This document shows, in pieces, positions 27,021 to 35,717 of a stretch of 64,000 bases of DNA. The stretch is from an uncultured Eubacteriales bacterium (GTDB lineage Bacteria > Bacillota > Clostridia > Oscillospirales > Oscillospiraceae), in contig URCB01000006.1 of assembly GCA_900546255.1 (NCBI GenBank), positions 1 to 64,000 on the forward strand. The letters run 5' to 3'. The stretch's first letter is position 1. The number at the start of each line of letters is the position of its first letter. The notes under the pieces are model-generated. The model had not been told where the DNA came from. It did not search any database and saw only the letters and a list, made by a program, of their open reading frames with translations. The translations under genes and the position numbers were made by a program.

Positions 27021-27581
27021 TCAGGGCTGGGGTGGCCCGGCCAGGCGCCGGTACAGAGCGGTGCGGACCTTTCCATACCGGTACTCTTTTTGGAGCCGAT
27101 AGGGCGGTTGCACCTCTGGCCAGCCCGTAGTCGACCCATTTTCGCAAACTATTATACCATTTTCGGTCACGATGTCAATTGCCGGAATGGTCTCCATGGC
27201 CTTTTTCAGCAGGTCACTGGCATAGGGCGGGTCCAGAAAGATCACGTCGTACTTCTCCCGGCACCGGGTGAGGAAGGCCAATGCGTCCCCCTGCACCACG
27301 GTGGCCTGCCCCTCCAGGCCGGTGAGTTTCAGGTTTTCCCGGATGATGCCCACCGCCTCTTTCCGCAGATCCACAAAGGTGCAGTGGGCCGCCCCCCGGG
27401 ACAGGGCCTCAATCCCCATCTGCCCGGTGCCGCCGAAGAGGTCCAGCACCCGTCTCCCCTCAATCTCAAACTGAATGCTGGAAAAAATCCCCTCCTTCAC
27501 CCGGTCGGTGGTGGGGCGGGTTTCCAGTCCCTGGGGCTCCTTTAACCGCCGGCCCCGGGCGATCCCTGTGATGACGCGCAT
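27021..27581 (-). CDS. rsmD: 16S rRNA m2G966 methyltransferase
   Basis: 186 residues. MRVITGIARGRRLKEPQG, RPTTDRVKEGIFSSIQF, the SAM motif VLDLFGGTGQMGIEALSRGA, and the catalytic DPPY in VIFLDPPYASD are clear. Overlaps the uvrC 3' end by 40 bases. Located before coaD, the usual pair. Confidence 0.96.
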   Translation of the reverse strand: MRVITGIARGRRLKEPQGLETRPTTDRVKEGIFSSIQFEIEGRRVLDLFGGTGQMGIEALSRGAAHCTFVDLRKEAVGIIRENLKLTGLEGQATVVQGDALAFLTRCREKYDVIFLDPPYASDLLKKAMETIPAIDIVTENGIIVCENGSTTGWPEVQPPYRLQKEYRYGKVRTALYRRLAGPPQP

Positions 27582-29419
27582 GTGCCTTCCTCCTCGTTGG
27601 TTCGAAAGTATTGATAGACCGACAGCGCCGCCTGCCGGGGCAGCACCTCTTCCAAGGCGGATAGGTCTGCCTGCCGGATGGCTTTGACACTGCCGAAGGC
27701 TTTCAGCAGTTTTTTCCGCCGGGTCTCCCCGATGCCGGGGATCTTCTCCAGGGTGGAACCCAAGCCGCTCTTGGTGTGCCGCTTGTGGTGGAAGCCCACG
27801 GCGGAGCGGTGGGTCTCCTCCTGGATCTGCCCGATGAAGGCAAAGAGGGCGGGGGCCCCTTGGATGCCGATCTCCTCCCCCTCTGGGGTGACCAGGGCCC
27901 GGGTGCGGTGGCGGTCATCCTTCACCATGCCAAAGACGGGAATGGACAGGCCATACTGGGCCAGCACCCGGCTGGCCACCGCGGCGTGGGTGGCCCCGCC
28001 GTCGATGAGCAGCAGGTCCGGCCGGTGGGCAAAGTCCCCGTCCCCCTCGATCTCATGGCGAAAGCGGCGGGTGATCACCTGCTCCATGGAGGCATAGTCA
28101 TCCGGGCCGGTGAGGTCCCGGAGCTTGAAGTAGCGGTACGCCCCTTTCTTGGGCTTCCCCTCCTCAAACACCGTCATGGCTGCCACGATATCCGAGGCCC
28201 CAGTGTTGGAGATGTCATAGGCCTCAATCCGCCCCGGCGGCTCGGGCAGGCCCAGCAGCTCCGCCAGCAAGGTGAGGACCTTGGCGGTGCGTTCGGCCCG
28301 GGTGGTCAGGCGCTCACACTCGGTCTTGGCGTTCTCCTGGGCCATGCGGATGAGGTCTGCCTTAGCCCCCCGTTGGGGGGTCACCAGGTCCACCTTCCGC
28401 CCCGCTTGGTGGGAGAGCAGGCGGGACAGATCCGCCGCCCCCTCCAAGTTTTCCGGCAGAAGAATCTGCCGGGGCAGAATTCCTCGGGGACTGTAATACT
28501 GGACCAGGAACGCCGAGAGAATCTCCTCCACCGGCTCCCCTGCGGTGGGGAAGACCTCCAGGTCCCGCCCGGCCAGTTCCCCGCCTTGGAAGTGGAGCAC
28601 CGCCACCACAGAACGCACCGTGCCGACATACAGGCCCAGCACGTCGGTGTCCGCCAAAAATCCAGCCACCACCTTCTGCCGCTTTCCCAGGAGGGTAATG
28701 GCCCGCAGCCGGTCCCGCAGGGTGGCGGCCTTTTCAAACTCCAGGTTCTCTGCGGCGGCCTCCATCTGGGTGCGCAGGTCCTTCTCCACCTCGCTGAACT
28801 TCCCCTCCAGCAGGTGGATGGCCTGGTCGATGGCCTGGTCGTGCTGGCTGCGGGGGACCTCTTTGCGGCAGTAGCCGTCGCACTGGCCCATGTGGAAGTT
28901 CAGGCAAGGCCGCTCCTTCCCCTGGTCCCTGGGAAAGGTCTTACCGCAGCTGGGCAGTTTCAGGGCTGCCCGGAGAGCGTCCAGGATGGCCTGGGTATCG
29001 TGCCGGCCGCCAAAGGGGCCGAAGTATCGGGCCCCGTCGTCCGCCATCCGCCCTTGGATGGAGAACTTGGGATAGGGGGCCCGCACCGACAGGCGAATGT
29101 AGGGATACCCCTTGTCATCCTTCAACAGAATGTTGTACCGGGGCTTGTGCCGCTTGATGAGGGAGTTCTCCAACACCAGGGCCTCAAACTCTGAGCCGGC
29201 CACAATGGTGTCAAAGTGGTCAATCTGCGCCACCATGGCCCGGGTCTTTTCCGTGTGGCCGGCCTGGTCGTGGAAGTACTGGCTGACCCGGTTTTTCAAA
29301 GCCTTGGCCTTGCCTACGTAGATGACGGTCCCCTCCCGGTCCATCATCAGGTAAACCCCTGGTTTCAGGGGAAGGCTTAGGGCCTTCTCTTTCAGTGCTT
29401 CAAAGGTCGTCTCCCCCAT
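27542..29419 (-). CDS. uvrC: Excinuclease ABC subunit C
   Basis: Dual-incision nuclease of nucleotide excision repair. 625 residues. N-terminal GIY-YIG domain (LPLKPGVYLMMDREGTVIYVGKAKALKNRVSQYF, cited in parts), UVR motif near residue 205, RNase H-like domain with DISNTGASDIVAAMTVF and LLIDGGATHAAVA, and a C-terminal helix-hairpin-helix (IPGIGETRRKKLLKAFGS). Start is uncertain: ATG at 29417-29419 or TTG at 29438-29440. The latter sits at the base of the ptsH terminator hairpin, so ATG is preferred, though AAAGGGG then abuts it. Overlaps rsmD by 40 bases. Confidence 0.95.
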   Translation of the reverse strand: MGETTFEALKEKALSLPLKPGVYLMMDREGTVIYVGKAKALKNRVSQYFHDQAGHTEKTRAMVAQIDHFDTIVAGSEFEALVLENSLIKRHKPRYNILLKDDKGYPYIRLSVRAPYPKFSIQGRMADDGARYFGPFGGRHDTQAILDALRAALKLPSCGKTFPRDQGKERPCLNFHMGQCDGYCRKEVPRSQHDQAIDQAIHLLEGKFSEVEKDLRTQMEAAAENLEFEKAATLRDRLRAITLLGKRQKVVAGFLADTDVLGLYVGTVRSVVAVLHFQGGELAGRDLEVFPTAGEPVEEILSAFLVQYYSPRGILPRQILLPENLEGAADLSRLLSHQAGRKVDLVTPQRGAKADLIRMAQENAKTECERLTTRAERTAKVLTLLAELLGLPEPPGRIEAYDISNTGASDIVAAMTVFEEGKPKKGAYRYFKLRDLTGPDDYASMEQVITRRFRHEIEGDGDFAHRPDLLLIDGGATHAAVASRVLAQYGLSIPVFGMVKDDRHRTRALVTPEGEEIGIQGAPALFAFIGQIQEETHRSAVGFHHKRHTKSGLGSTLEKIPGIGETRRKKLLKAFGSVKAIRQADLSALEEVLPRQAALSVYQYFRTNEEEGTCASSQGSPGAGG

Positions 29420-29439
29420 CCCCTTTCCCAAAGAGTGCA

Positions 29440-29471
29440 AAAAGCGCCGCAGATGCGGCGCTTTTCCTGCT
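29440..29471 (-). terminator. Terminator after ptsH, just before uvrC
   Basis: 12-bp stem AAAAGCGCCGCA/TGCGGCGCTTTT with 2-base loop (29440-29465). The minus-strand T run merges into the possible TTG start of uvrC. Confidence 0.85.
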
Positions 29472-29550
29472 GGTTTCCCACGGAGAAATCCATCCTTCTC
29501 CTGCGGTGGTGTTTGCCCGGGAAGTGGAGCAAACCGGTTTCCTGCCAGAA

Positions 29551-29814
29551 TCAGTCGGCGAAGTCAGAGCTGATGAGCTCAACCAGGGCATCCACGGCTT
29601 CCTTTTCGTCGGTGCCGTCGGCGATCAGATCGATGGTGCTGCCCTTAATGATCCCCAAAGAGAGGACCCCGAGCAGGCTCTTGGCATTGACTCTCTGGTC
29701 GTCCTTCTCCACCCAAATGGTGCTCTTAAACTCGTTTGCCTTCTGAATAAAAAAGGTGGCAGGTCTGGCGTGGAGGCCAACCTGGTTGTTAACCGTTGCC
29801 TGCTTAATATACAT
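29551..29814 (-). CDS. ptsH: Phosphocarrier protein HPr
   Basis: 87 residues. Passes phosphate from enzyme I to sugar-specific PTS enzymes. The active-site His is present in VGLHARPATFFIQKA near residue 15, and the regulatory Ser-46 region reads NAKSLLGVLSLGI, so the protein can probably also act in HPr kinase/CcpA signalling. ATG at 29812-29814 after GGGAGGGA. Enzyme I is not adjacent. Own promoter at 29854-29882, terminator at 29440-29465. Confidence 0.96.
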   Translation of the reverse strand: MYIKQATVNNQVGLHARPATFFIQKANEFKSTIWVEKDDQRVNAKSLLGVLSLGIIKGSTIDLIADGTDEKEAVDALVELISSDFAD

Positions 29815-29853
29815 AAGTAGTCCCTCCCAGTTTCTTTCCCTATTGCTACTTAA

Positions 29854-29882
29854 AGGATAGCAAATTTCCCCCGTTCCGTCAA
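29854..29882 (-). promoter_or_regulatory. Promoter of ptsH
   Basis: TTGACG (complement of 29877-29882), 17-bp spacer, TATCCT (complement of 29854-29859), 40 bases before the ptsH ATG. Confidence 0.75.
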
Positions 29883-29929
29883 TGCTAATTTTCACGTCAT
29901 TCCACAGAAATTAAGGGGTTTTTTGCATT

Positions 29930-30131
29930 GTGGTTTGTACAGCCTCAAAAAGAGTCCCTCTAGGGTCTATTTGCGCTGTCCTGTGCCAGAGGATCCGTGC
30001 ACTGTGGAGAACGAGAGGGGCCTTCGGCCCCTTTGGCACCGCCCTTTCCGGGCCTGTCTTTTCCCGGAAGGTGCCATGGCCGAGTATGGCCAAATCTCCC
30101 TGTGCCGCTCTCCCGGAAGCCTCGGGGGTGT
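29930..30131 (-). ncRNA. Candidate structured non-coding RNA of unknown class
   Basis: About 200 bases downstream of a consensus promoter (30138-30166) and upstream of a separate ptsH promoter, with no convincing reading frame. On the minus strand it can form a GGCACC-TTCCGGG/CCCGGAA-GGTGCC arm (about 30038-30078), a GGGGCC-GAA-GGCCCC hairpin (about 30018-30033) and a GTGC/GCAC arm nearer the 3' end. A weak AGAG-GGA-CTCT hairpin followed by TTTT near 29950 could end it. The 3' end is uncertain, and read-through into ptsH as a long leader is also possible. I could not match it to 6S, SRP, tmRNA or RNase P RNA. Confidence 0.5.
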
Positions 30132-30137
30132 AAGAAT

Positions 30138-30166
30138 ATTATACTAAACCTGCCGGCCAGTGTCAA
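30138..30166 (-). promoter_or_regulatory. Perfect consensus promoter for the candidate RNA
   Basis: TTGACA (complement of 30161-30166), 17-bp spacer, TATAAT (complement of 30138-30143): exact sigma-A consensus at both boxes and ideal spacing, the strongest promoter in the window. Confidence 0.9.
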
Positions 30167-30194
30167 CACAAAGCCCGTCCCCGGGCCGGGGCCG

Positions 30195-31508
30195 TCACAG
30201 CTCTTCCAGCTGCCAAGCAGGCTGGTCGATCCGGTCCGCCACCTGGAGCAAAATGAGCCCCGCCAGGAAAAACAGGGCCAGAAGGCCAATGGCAATGTTG
30301 ATGGTTCCCCCGGCAAATTTGACCACCGCAATCACCCCGGACCCCAGGAAGGAGGCCCCTTTACAGAAGATGTCGTACAGCCCAAAATATTCCCCGGCGT
30401 GCTCCGGCGGGATGATTTTGGAGAAATAACTCCGGGACAGGGACTGGATGGACCCCTGAAACATTCCCACGCCAAAGGCCATGAGGCCAAACTGGACCAG
30501 ATTCTGCAGGGTCAAGGCATAGAGGCAGACGCAGAGGTAGCCCACGATGCACACCGTCAACAGTCTCACCGTGCTGTGGCGCTGGGACAGCCGGGCAAAC
30601 ACCAGGGAGAACACCCACGCCACCACCTGGGTCGCCAGGAGGACCAGCACCTGCCCCACCGTGCTCAGCCCCAAGTCGGTGCCGATGTTGATGCAGTTGT
30701 CGATGATGGTACCCACCCCGTCGATGTACAGGAAGAAGGCCAGAAGGAAGAAGAACACCTTCCGGTCCACCTGGACGATCCGCTTCAGGGTCCCGCCGAT
30801 CTGGCGGAAAGCCGCAGCCACCGGATGGGGCTGGGGCTGGATGTAGTGGACCTGCCGGTAGTGCCGGAGGAGGGGCAGGGTGACCAGCAGCCACCACAGC
30901 GCCGTCACGGCGAACCCCCCTACCCGGGAGACCTGCCCCGACAGCACCCCCACCATGTCCGGCCCCAGGGCATAGAACACCAGGGCAACCACAAAGGGCA
31001 GGCAGGAACCCAGGTACCCCCAGGCATAGCCGTAGGCGGAGACGGCATCCATGCGGGCCGGGGTGGTGATGTCGTGGAGCATGGAGTCGTAAAAGGTGAG
31101 GGAGCAGGAGTAGGACACCTTCACCAGGAGGAAAAGGGCCAAAAACAGCAGCCACCCCGGGGCAAACCCGTTCAGAATGCATCCCCCCACCCCCAGAAAC
31201 ACGCTGGTGCGGAAGAAGATGGCCTTACTGCCCCGGCGGTCGGACAGGGCACCGCACACCGGCCCCAGCAGGGCCACCACCACCGTCACCAGGGCCACCC
31301 CCAGGGCCCACACCCCGGTGGCATCCCCGGCGCTCAGCTGCCCCGGCCCCTCCCCCACGGCCAACGCTTTGAACCAGATGGGGACCAGGGAGCAGGAGAG
31401 CATGGTGAAGGCGGAATTGCCCACGTCATAGAGGACCCAGGCAAATTCCCGCTCCGTGAGGCCTCGGAAGGGCCCTCGCCCCTTCAGGGCCAGGAACAGG
31501 CCCCTCAC
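30195..31508 (-). CDS. MFS transporter, UMF1/Atg22-like family
   Basis: 437 residues with about twelve hydrophobic segments. FAWVLYDVGNSAFTML in helix 1 is the UMF1 hallmark; GALSDRRGSKAIFFR follows helix 2 as the MFS loop 2-3 signature. Substrate unknown; members of this family are poorly characterised permeases. GTG start (31506-31508) overlaps the stop of the phospholipase-like gene by four bases, so the two are co-translated. No regulator adjacent. Confidence 0.88.
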   Translation of the reverse strand: MRGLFLALKGRGPFRGLTEREFAWVLYDVGNSAFTMLSCSLVPIWFKALAVGEGPGQLSAGDATGVWALGVALVTVVVALLGPVCGALSDRRGSKAIFFRTSVFLGVGGCILNGFAPGWLLFLALFLLVKVSYSCSLTFYDSMLHDITTPARMDAVSAYGYAWGYLGSCLPFVVALVFYALGPDMVGVLSGQVSRVGGFAVTALWWLLVTLPLLRHYRQVHYIQPQPHPVAAAFRQIGGTLKRIVQVDRKVFFFLLAFFLYIDGVGTIIDNCINIGTDLGLSTVGQVLVLLATQVVAWVFSLVFARLSQRHSTVRLLTVCIVGYLCVCLYALTLQNLVQFGLMAFGVGMFQGSIQSLSRSYFSKIIPPEHAGEYFGLYDIFCKGASFLGSGVIAVVKFAGGTINIAIGLLALFFLAGLILLQVADRIDQPAWQLEEL

Positions 31509-32317
31509 GCGCCGCCTCCCTTCACCCCTTCAAAGTTGTACTGGAAGGGTTCCGGCAGGGGGGCTTTCCCCGCCCGGTAGGCGTCAAAGTCCTGGAGGAA
31601 CTGGAGGGCCCGGTCCCGGGCCAGGTCGTAGAGGGACCGGAGCCTGGTATCGCTTTCCACGCAGCGGGGATCGCCGTCCGGGCAGATCACCAGGTCCTCC
31701 AGTCCCTGCCCAGGCCCGGCTGCCCGCAGGGCGGCGGTGAGCAGGCGCCGCTTCCCCGCCGTCCGGGCCATCAGCAGGTGGTGGTAGAAGACCATGCTGT
31801 CCAGGGCCTTCCTCACCTGCCGGTCCGTCACCACGGGGTAGAAAGGGGCAATGACTTCGGCGTTCTCGAGGGTGGCCTGGATGTGGCCGGTTTGGTCATA
31901 GGTCACCGGGTCCAGCCCGTCGGCCACCATCAGGCTCCGGTCAAACTCCACCTCGATCTTCGTGTGGGTCAGGTCGCCAGCCGCCGCTGTCCCGTTGACA
32001 TAGGGGTGGCAGGTCATGTCCAGGGCAAAGTGGTTGAGCACCCCATAGGCATAGGCCAGGGCCGCTTCCGGGCGCTGGCTCTCCCGGATCACCTGGCAGG
32101 CATGGCGGAAGAACCCCCGCCCTGGCCGGCCATGTAAGAGGTGCCCCACCGCCTTCACCGGGTGGGAGGACAGGGGATGGTAGTAAAACAGAATGTCCGG
32201 CCCGTGCAGGCCGATCAGGTAGAGCGCCGGCCAGGCTTCCACAGCTTCCCGCTGCGGGCCGCTTAGGGCCTGCCGGACCTGCTGACCCAGACGGTAGTGT
32301 GCATAGGTCGATGGCAT
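31505..32317 (-). CDS. Zinc-dependent phospholipase C family protein
   Basis: 270 residues, no signal peptide seen, so probably cytoplasmic. PSTYAHYRLGQQV, LYLIGLHGPDILFYYHPL, ALAYAYGVLNHFALDMTCHPYV (His and Asp ligands typical of the zinc-PLC/S1-P1 fold), and HTKIEVEFDRSLM. The histidines of these segments would bind the metals. Members annotated as zinc-dependent PLC in clostridia have no proven substrate. Start ATG 32315-32317 after GGAGGAAACCC. Coupled to the downstream MFS gene. Confidence 0.82.
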   Translation of the reverse strand: MPSTYAHYRLGQQVRQALSGPQREAVEAWPALYLIGLHGPDILFYYHPLSSHPVKAVGHLLHGRPGRGFFRHACQVIRESQRPEAALAYAYGVLNHFALDMTCHPYVNGTAAAGDLTHTKIEVEFDRSLMVADGLDPVTYDQTGHIQATLENAEVIAPFYPVVTDRQVRKALDSMVFYHHLLMARTAGKRRLLTAALRAAGPGQGLEDLVICPDGDPRCVESDTRLRSLYDLARDRALQFLQDFDAYRAGKAPLPEPFQYNFEGVKGGGA

Positions 32318-32356
32318 GGGTTTCCTCCTCTTTTCTCGCGCAAACGTTTCTTTTTA

Positions 32357-32385
32357 AGGATAGCAGTGGCATGTAAAATTTGGAA
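32357..32385 (-). promoter_or_regulatory. Possible promoter for the phospholipase-MFS operon
   Basis: TTCCAA (complement of 32380-32385), 17-bp spacer, TATCCT (complement of 32357-32362). Confidence 0.55.
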
Positions 32386-32431
32386 CCTGGGATTGGTAAA
32401 GATCCGGTCAAAGGCTTCCCCTGACAGACCG

Positions 32432-32471
32432 AGGACCCGCTGCGGGCGCAGGCCGCTCCGCAGCGGGTCCT
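32432..32471 (-). terminator. Hairpin after mutS2
   Basis: 14-bp perfect stem AGGACCCGCTGCGG/CCGCAGCGGGTCCT with a 12-base loop, 25 bases after the mutS2 stop. No clear T run, so a terminator or 3'-end stabiliser. Confidence 0.6.
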
Positions 32472-32495
32472 TGGGGTTCTCTTACGCCTGGGAAC

Positions 32496-34871
32496 TCATT
32501 TCAGGTCCACGATGGTGACCCCATCCTCCCCCTCGCCGAACCGGCCCAGGCGGAAGGAGGCCACCCCTTTGCACCGTTTCAGGTAGGTATGAACGGCTTT
32601 GCGCACCGCGCCGGTGCCCTTGCCGTGGATCACCGTGACCTGGGTGAGGTTGCTGACGATGGCCCGGTCAATGAACTGGGCCAGGGTGAGCTCGGCCTCG
32701 TCGGTGGTCATACCCCGCAGGTCCACCTCGGCCTTGGCCCCCAGGGAACGGAGCTTGTGCTCGGTGCGCTGGATGTACTGCCGGGCCTGCTTTTGGGTCT
32801 GGGTCTCCCCTTCCACCACCCGGACCTCCTCCTGCTTGGCGGTGATCCGGAGGATGCCCGCCTGGAGCTGGAGGACCCCCTCCTTGTTCACCGACAGGAC
32901 GGTGGCCTGGGTGCCGGTTTTCAGGATGGTCACCGTATCCCCCTTCTTGGCCGGACGGAGGAGGGGGGGCTGCTGGACCTGGGGGCGGGCCCCCAGTTTA
33001 TCCTCGGCGGCGTTGAGACGGTGGCGCAGGCCGGCCCGCTGGTCGTTGACCGCCTGCCAGTCCTGCTCCTTCTTGGCCTTTTTCCGCATGTCGCTAAGTT
33101 CGTGGAAGACCTCGTCGGCGGTGCGGCGGGCCTCCTCCAGGATGGACCGGGCCTCGGCTTTGGCCTGGGCCTCGGCCTTCTCCTTCTCCTTGGCCAGGGC
33201 GTCCCGGTACTCCTGGGCTTTGGCGGCGGCCTGCTCCATCTCCTGGCGGAGCTGGGCGGCCTGCCGCTGCTCCTTCTCCATCTCCTGGCGCTGCTGGTCC
33301 AGCTTGGTGAGCACATCCTCGAAGCGGACGTTCTCCGCGCTCACCCGGGCGGCAGCGGCCTGGATGATCTCCTCCGGCAGGCCCAGCCGCTGGGAGATGG
33401 CGAAAGCATTGGACTTGCCGGGGATGCCCACCAGCAAACGGTAGGTGGGGGCCAGGGTCTCCACGTCAAACTCGCAGGAGGCATTCTCCACCCCCGGGGT
33501 GGTCATGGCGTAGACCTTCAGCTCAGCGTAGTGGGTGGTGGCGGCCACCAGGGCCCCCAGGCTCCGGGCGTGCTCAATGATGGCGGCAGCCAGGGCTGCC
33601 CCCTCCACAGGGTCCGTGCCGCCCCCCAGCTCGTCGAAGAGGATGAGGGTGTCCCCGTCGGTCTCCTGGAGCATGCCCACGATGTTGCTCATGTGGGAGG
33701 AGAAGGTAGACAGGGACTGGGCGATGGACTGCTCGTCCCCGATGTCCGCCAGCACCCGCTGGCACACCCGGACGGTGCTCCCGTCCCCCACGGGGATGTG
33801 GAGGCCGCACTGGGCCATGAGGGTGAGCAGGCCGATGGTCTTTAAGGTGACCGTCTTGCCGCCGGTGTTGGGGCCGGTGATCACCAGGGTGTCGTAGCGC
33901 TCCCCCAGGCCCAGGTCGTTGGCCACCGCCGTCTTGGGGTCCAGGAGGGGGTGGCGGGCCTGGCGGAAGAAGAGGTGCTTTCTGGACAGGGCGGGCTCCA
34001 TGCCGTGCATCCGCACGGAGAGCTTTCCCCGGGCGAAGATGGTGTCCAGGCGGATGAGCAGGTCGTAGTCCATGGAGATGTCCTCCCGGAAGGAGGCGGC
34101 CTCGGCGGAGAGCTCGGCCAGGATGCGGTCGATCTCCTTCTCCTCCTTGGCCTGGAGCTCTCGCAGCTCGTTGTTGGCCTTCACCACCCCCATGGGCTCG
34201 ATGAAGAAGGTGGAGCCCGAGCCGGACAGGTCGTGGACCAGGCCGGGGATCTCGTTTTTGAACTCCGACTTCACCGGCACCACGTACCGCCCCGAGCGCT
34301 GGGTGATGATGTTCTCCTGGAGGTACTTGGACTGGGAGGAGGAGAGGATGCGCTGCAAAATGTCCCGCACCTTGCTCTCCGTGGCCCGCATGTGCCGGCG
34401 GATGGAGGCCAGCTCGGGGCTGGCCGAGTCGGCCAGCTCCCCGTCCCCCACGATGGAGCCGGTGATCTTGTCCTCCAGGAAGCGGTTGGGCTTCAGGGCC
34501 CGGAAGAGGACGTCGATGGGGGTCTTGTTCTCCTCGTCGCCCTCGCCATAGTCCTTGGCGGCGCGGGCGGCAGCCAGGACGGCGGCGATGTCCAGCAGCT
34601 CCCGGGTGTTCAGGCTGCCCCCCATGTCCGCCCGCTGGAGGGAGCCGGCCACCGGCTTCACCCCGGAAAAGGAGGGGCTGCCCCGGAGGACCATCCGGTC
34701 CACGGCGGCGGTGGTCTCCTTCAGCCGCTGGGCCACCTCCTCCAGGTCGGTCTCCGGCCGCAGGCGGCGGGCCCGCTCTTTCCCCTCCTGGGTCACCGCC
34801 TGGTCGGCCAGCAGGTCCAGGACCCGGGGAAGTTCTAAGGTTTCTATCGATTTCTCAAACAGATCCGTCAT
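32496..34871 (-). CDS. mutS2: Endonuclease MutS2
   Basis: 791 residues. Anti-recombination or ribosome-rescue ATPase (both roles reported for the family). No mismatch-recognition domain I, which fits MutS2. Core domain, ATPase with TGPNTGGKTVTLKTIGLL near residue 330, FDELGGGTDPVEGAALA (Walker B), a long coiled coil (about 515-620), KOW-like segment, and a C-terminal Smr nuclease domain with VDLRGMTTDEAE and HGKGTGAVRKAV. Start ATG 34869-34871 after AGGAGGGATCCC. Follows recO. Confidence 0.97.
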   Translation of the reverse strand: MTDLFEKSIETLELPRVLDLLADQAVTQEGKERARRLRPETDLEEVAQRLKETTAAVDRMVLRGSPSFSGVKPVAGSLQRADMGGSLNTRELLDIAAVLAAARAAKDYGEGDEENKTPIDVLFRALKPNRFLEDKITGSIVGDGELADSASPELASIRRHMRATESKVRDILQRILSSSQSKYLQENIITQRSGRYVVPVKSEFKNEIPGLVHDLSGSGSTFFIEPMGVVKANNELRELQAKEEKEIDRILAELSAEAASFREDISMDYDLLIRLDTIFARGKLSVRMHGMEPALSRKHLFFRQARHPLLDPKTAVANDLGLGERYDTLVITGPNTGGKTVTLKTIGLLTLMAQCGLHIPVGDGSTVRVCQRVLADIGDEQSIAQSLSTFSSHMSNIVGMLQETDGDTLILFDELGGGTDPVEGAALAAAIIEHARSLGALVAATTHYAELKVYAMTTPGVENASCEFDVETLAPTYRLLVGIPGKSNAFAISQRLGLPEEIIQAAAARVSAENVRFEDVLTKLDQQRQEMEKEQRQAAQLRQEMEQAAAKAQEYRDALAKEKEKAEAQAKAEARSILEEARRTADEVFHELSDMRKKAKKEQDWQAVNDQRAGLRHRLNAAEDKLGARPQVQQPPLLRPAKKGDTVTILKTGTQATVLSVNKEGVLQLQAGILRITAKQEEVRVVEGETQTQKQARQYIQRTEHKLRSLGAKAEVDLRGMTTDEAELTLAQFIDRAIVSNLTQVTVIHGKGTGAVRKAVHTYLKRCKGVASFRLGRFGEGEDGVTIVDLK

Positions 34872-34967
34872 GGGATCCCTCCTAACCAGTCGTTTCCCCC
34901 TCCGGGGAGAGGGATGGGAAACACCGCCTGCCCAGCCCGTCTGCACAGGGCGGGCTTTTCCAATGTC

Positions 34968-35717
34968 CTATCTAGGCAGGCGTTTGTAGTAGTCCAATGT
35001 CCGAAACCCCCGCTCCTGCTGGGTCATAAGGAAGGCCTCCGTGGCCTGGCCCAGCTGGCGGAGGTCCTCCTCCGGCAGGGCGAAGGAGAAGAGGCGCTTG
35101 GGGGAGCACCCCACGATGTACCGGGCCCCGGCCAGGGCCCCTGGGGACAGGGGCATGGACACCCCGCCCCCCACCTGCCCCCGGCACCGGGCGCAGTGGA
35201 GAACCCCCTGGGAGAGGTGGAGCCGGGCCCCCGCCGGCTCCTGGGCGCCGCAGACGGCACAGCCCTCCAGCATGGGGGCATAGCCGGTGAGGCAGAGGAG
35301 TTTCAGCTCAAAGGCCGCCTTCACCAGGGCCCTGGGTTTCTTCAAGGTGTCCAGGGCGTAGAGGGAGTTGAGAAGGAGGGAGAGCAGCTCCGGCGCAGCC
35401 TCCCCCTCCTGGGCGGTGGCCTCGGTGACCTCGGCAAAGTAGGAGGCCAGGGCCAGGTCCTCCAGGTCCTGGCGCACCGACCAGAACTGTTCCAGAGGGT
35501 CTGCCTCGGCGAGGGTGGTGAACTCCCCCCGCTCCGAGAGGGTCATCTCGGAATAGACCAGCAGCTGGCTGGCGGCGGTGAGTTTGCTGTTTTTTCTCCG
35601 GCAGCCCCAGGCCTTCACGGTGCGCTTGCCCAGGTCCCGGGTGAGGACGGTGAGGATCTTATCCGCTTCCTTATAGTTGGTCTCCCGCAGGACGATTCCC
35701 TGGGTGGTTAGGCGCAT
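34968..35717 (-). CDS. recO: DNA repair protein RecO
   Basis: 249 residues. OB-fold N-terminus (LTTQGIVLRETNYKEADKIL, VKAWGCRRKNSKL) and a C-terminal domain with four zinc-binding cysteines in CAVCGAQ and CARCRGQ. Mediates RecA loading with RecR/RecF. Start ATG 35715-35717 after GGGGGAGACC. It overlaps the upstream yqzL-like gene by 47 bases. Confidence 0.95.
   Translation of the reverse strand: MRLTTQGIVLRETNYKEADKILTVLTRDLGKRTVKAWGCRRKNSKLTAASQLLVYSEMTLSERGEFTTLAEADPLEQFWSVRQDLEDLALASYFAEVTEATAQEGEAAPELLSLLLNSLYALDTLKKPRALVKAAFELKLLCLTGYAPMLEGCAVCGAQEPAGARLHLSQGVLHCARCRGQVGGGVSMPLSPGALAGARYIVGCSPKRLFSFALPEEDLRQLGQATEAFLMTQQERGFRTLDYYKRLPR

Noticed and set aside
29930..30131. Identification of the leader RNA as SRP or 6S RNA
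   Set aside because: A CAGGCCCGGAAAGGG stretch recalls the SRP apical loop, but the flanking AGCAG side is absent, and I found no 5'-3' closing stem of a 6S type.
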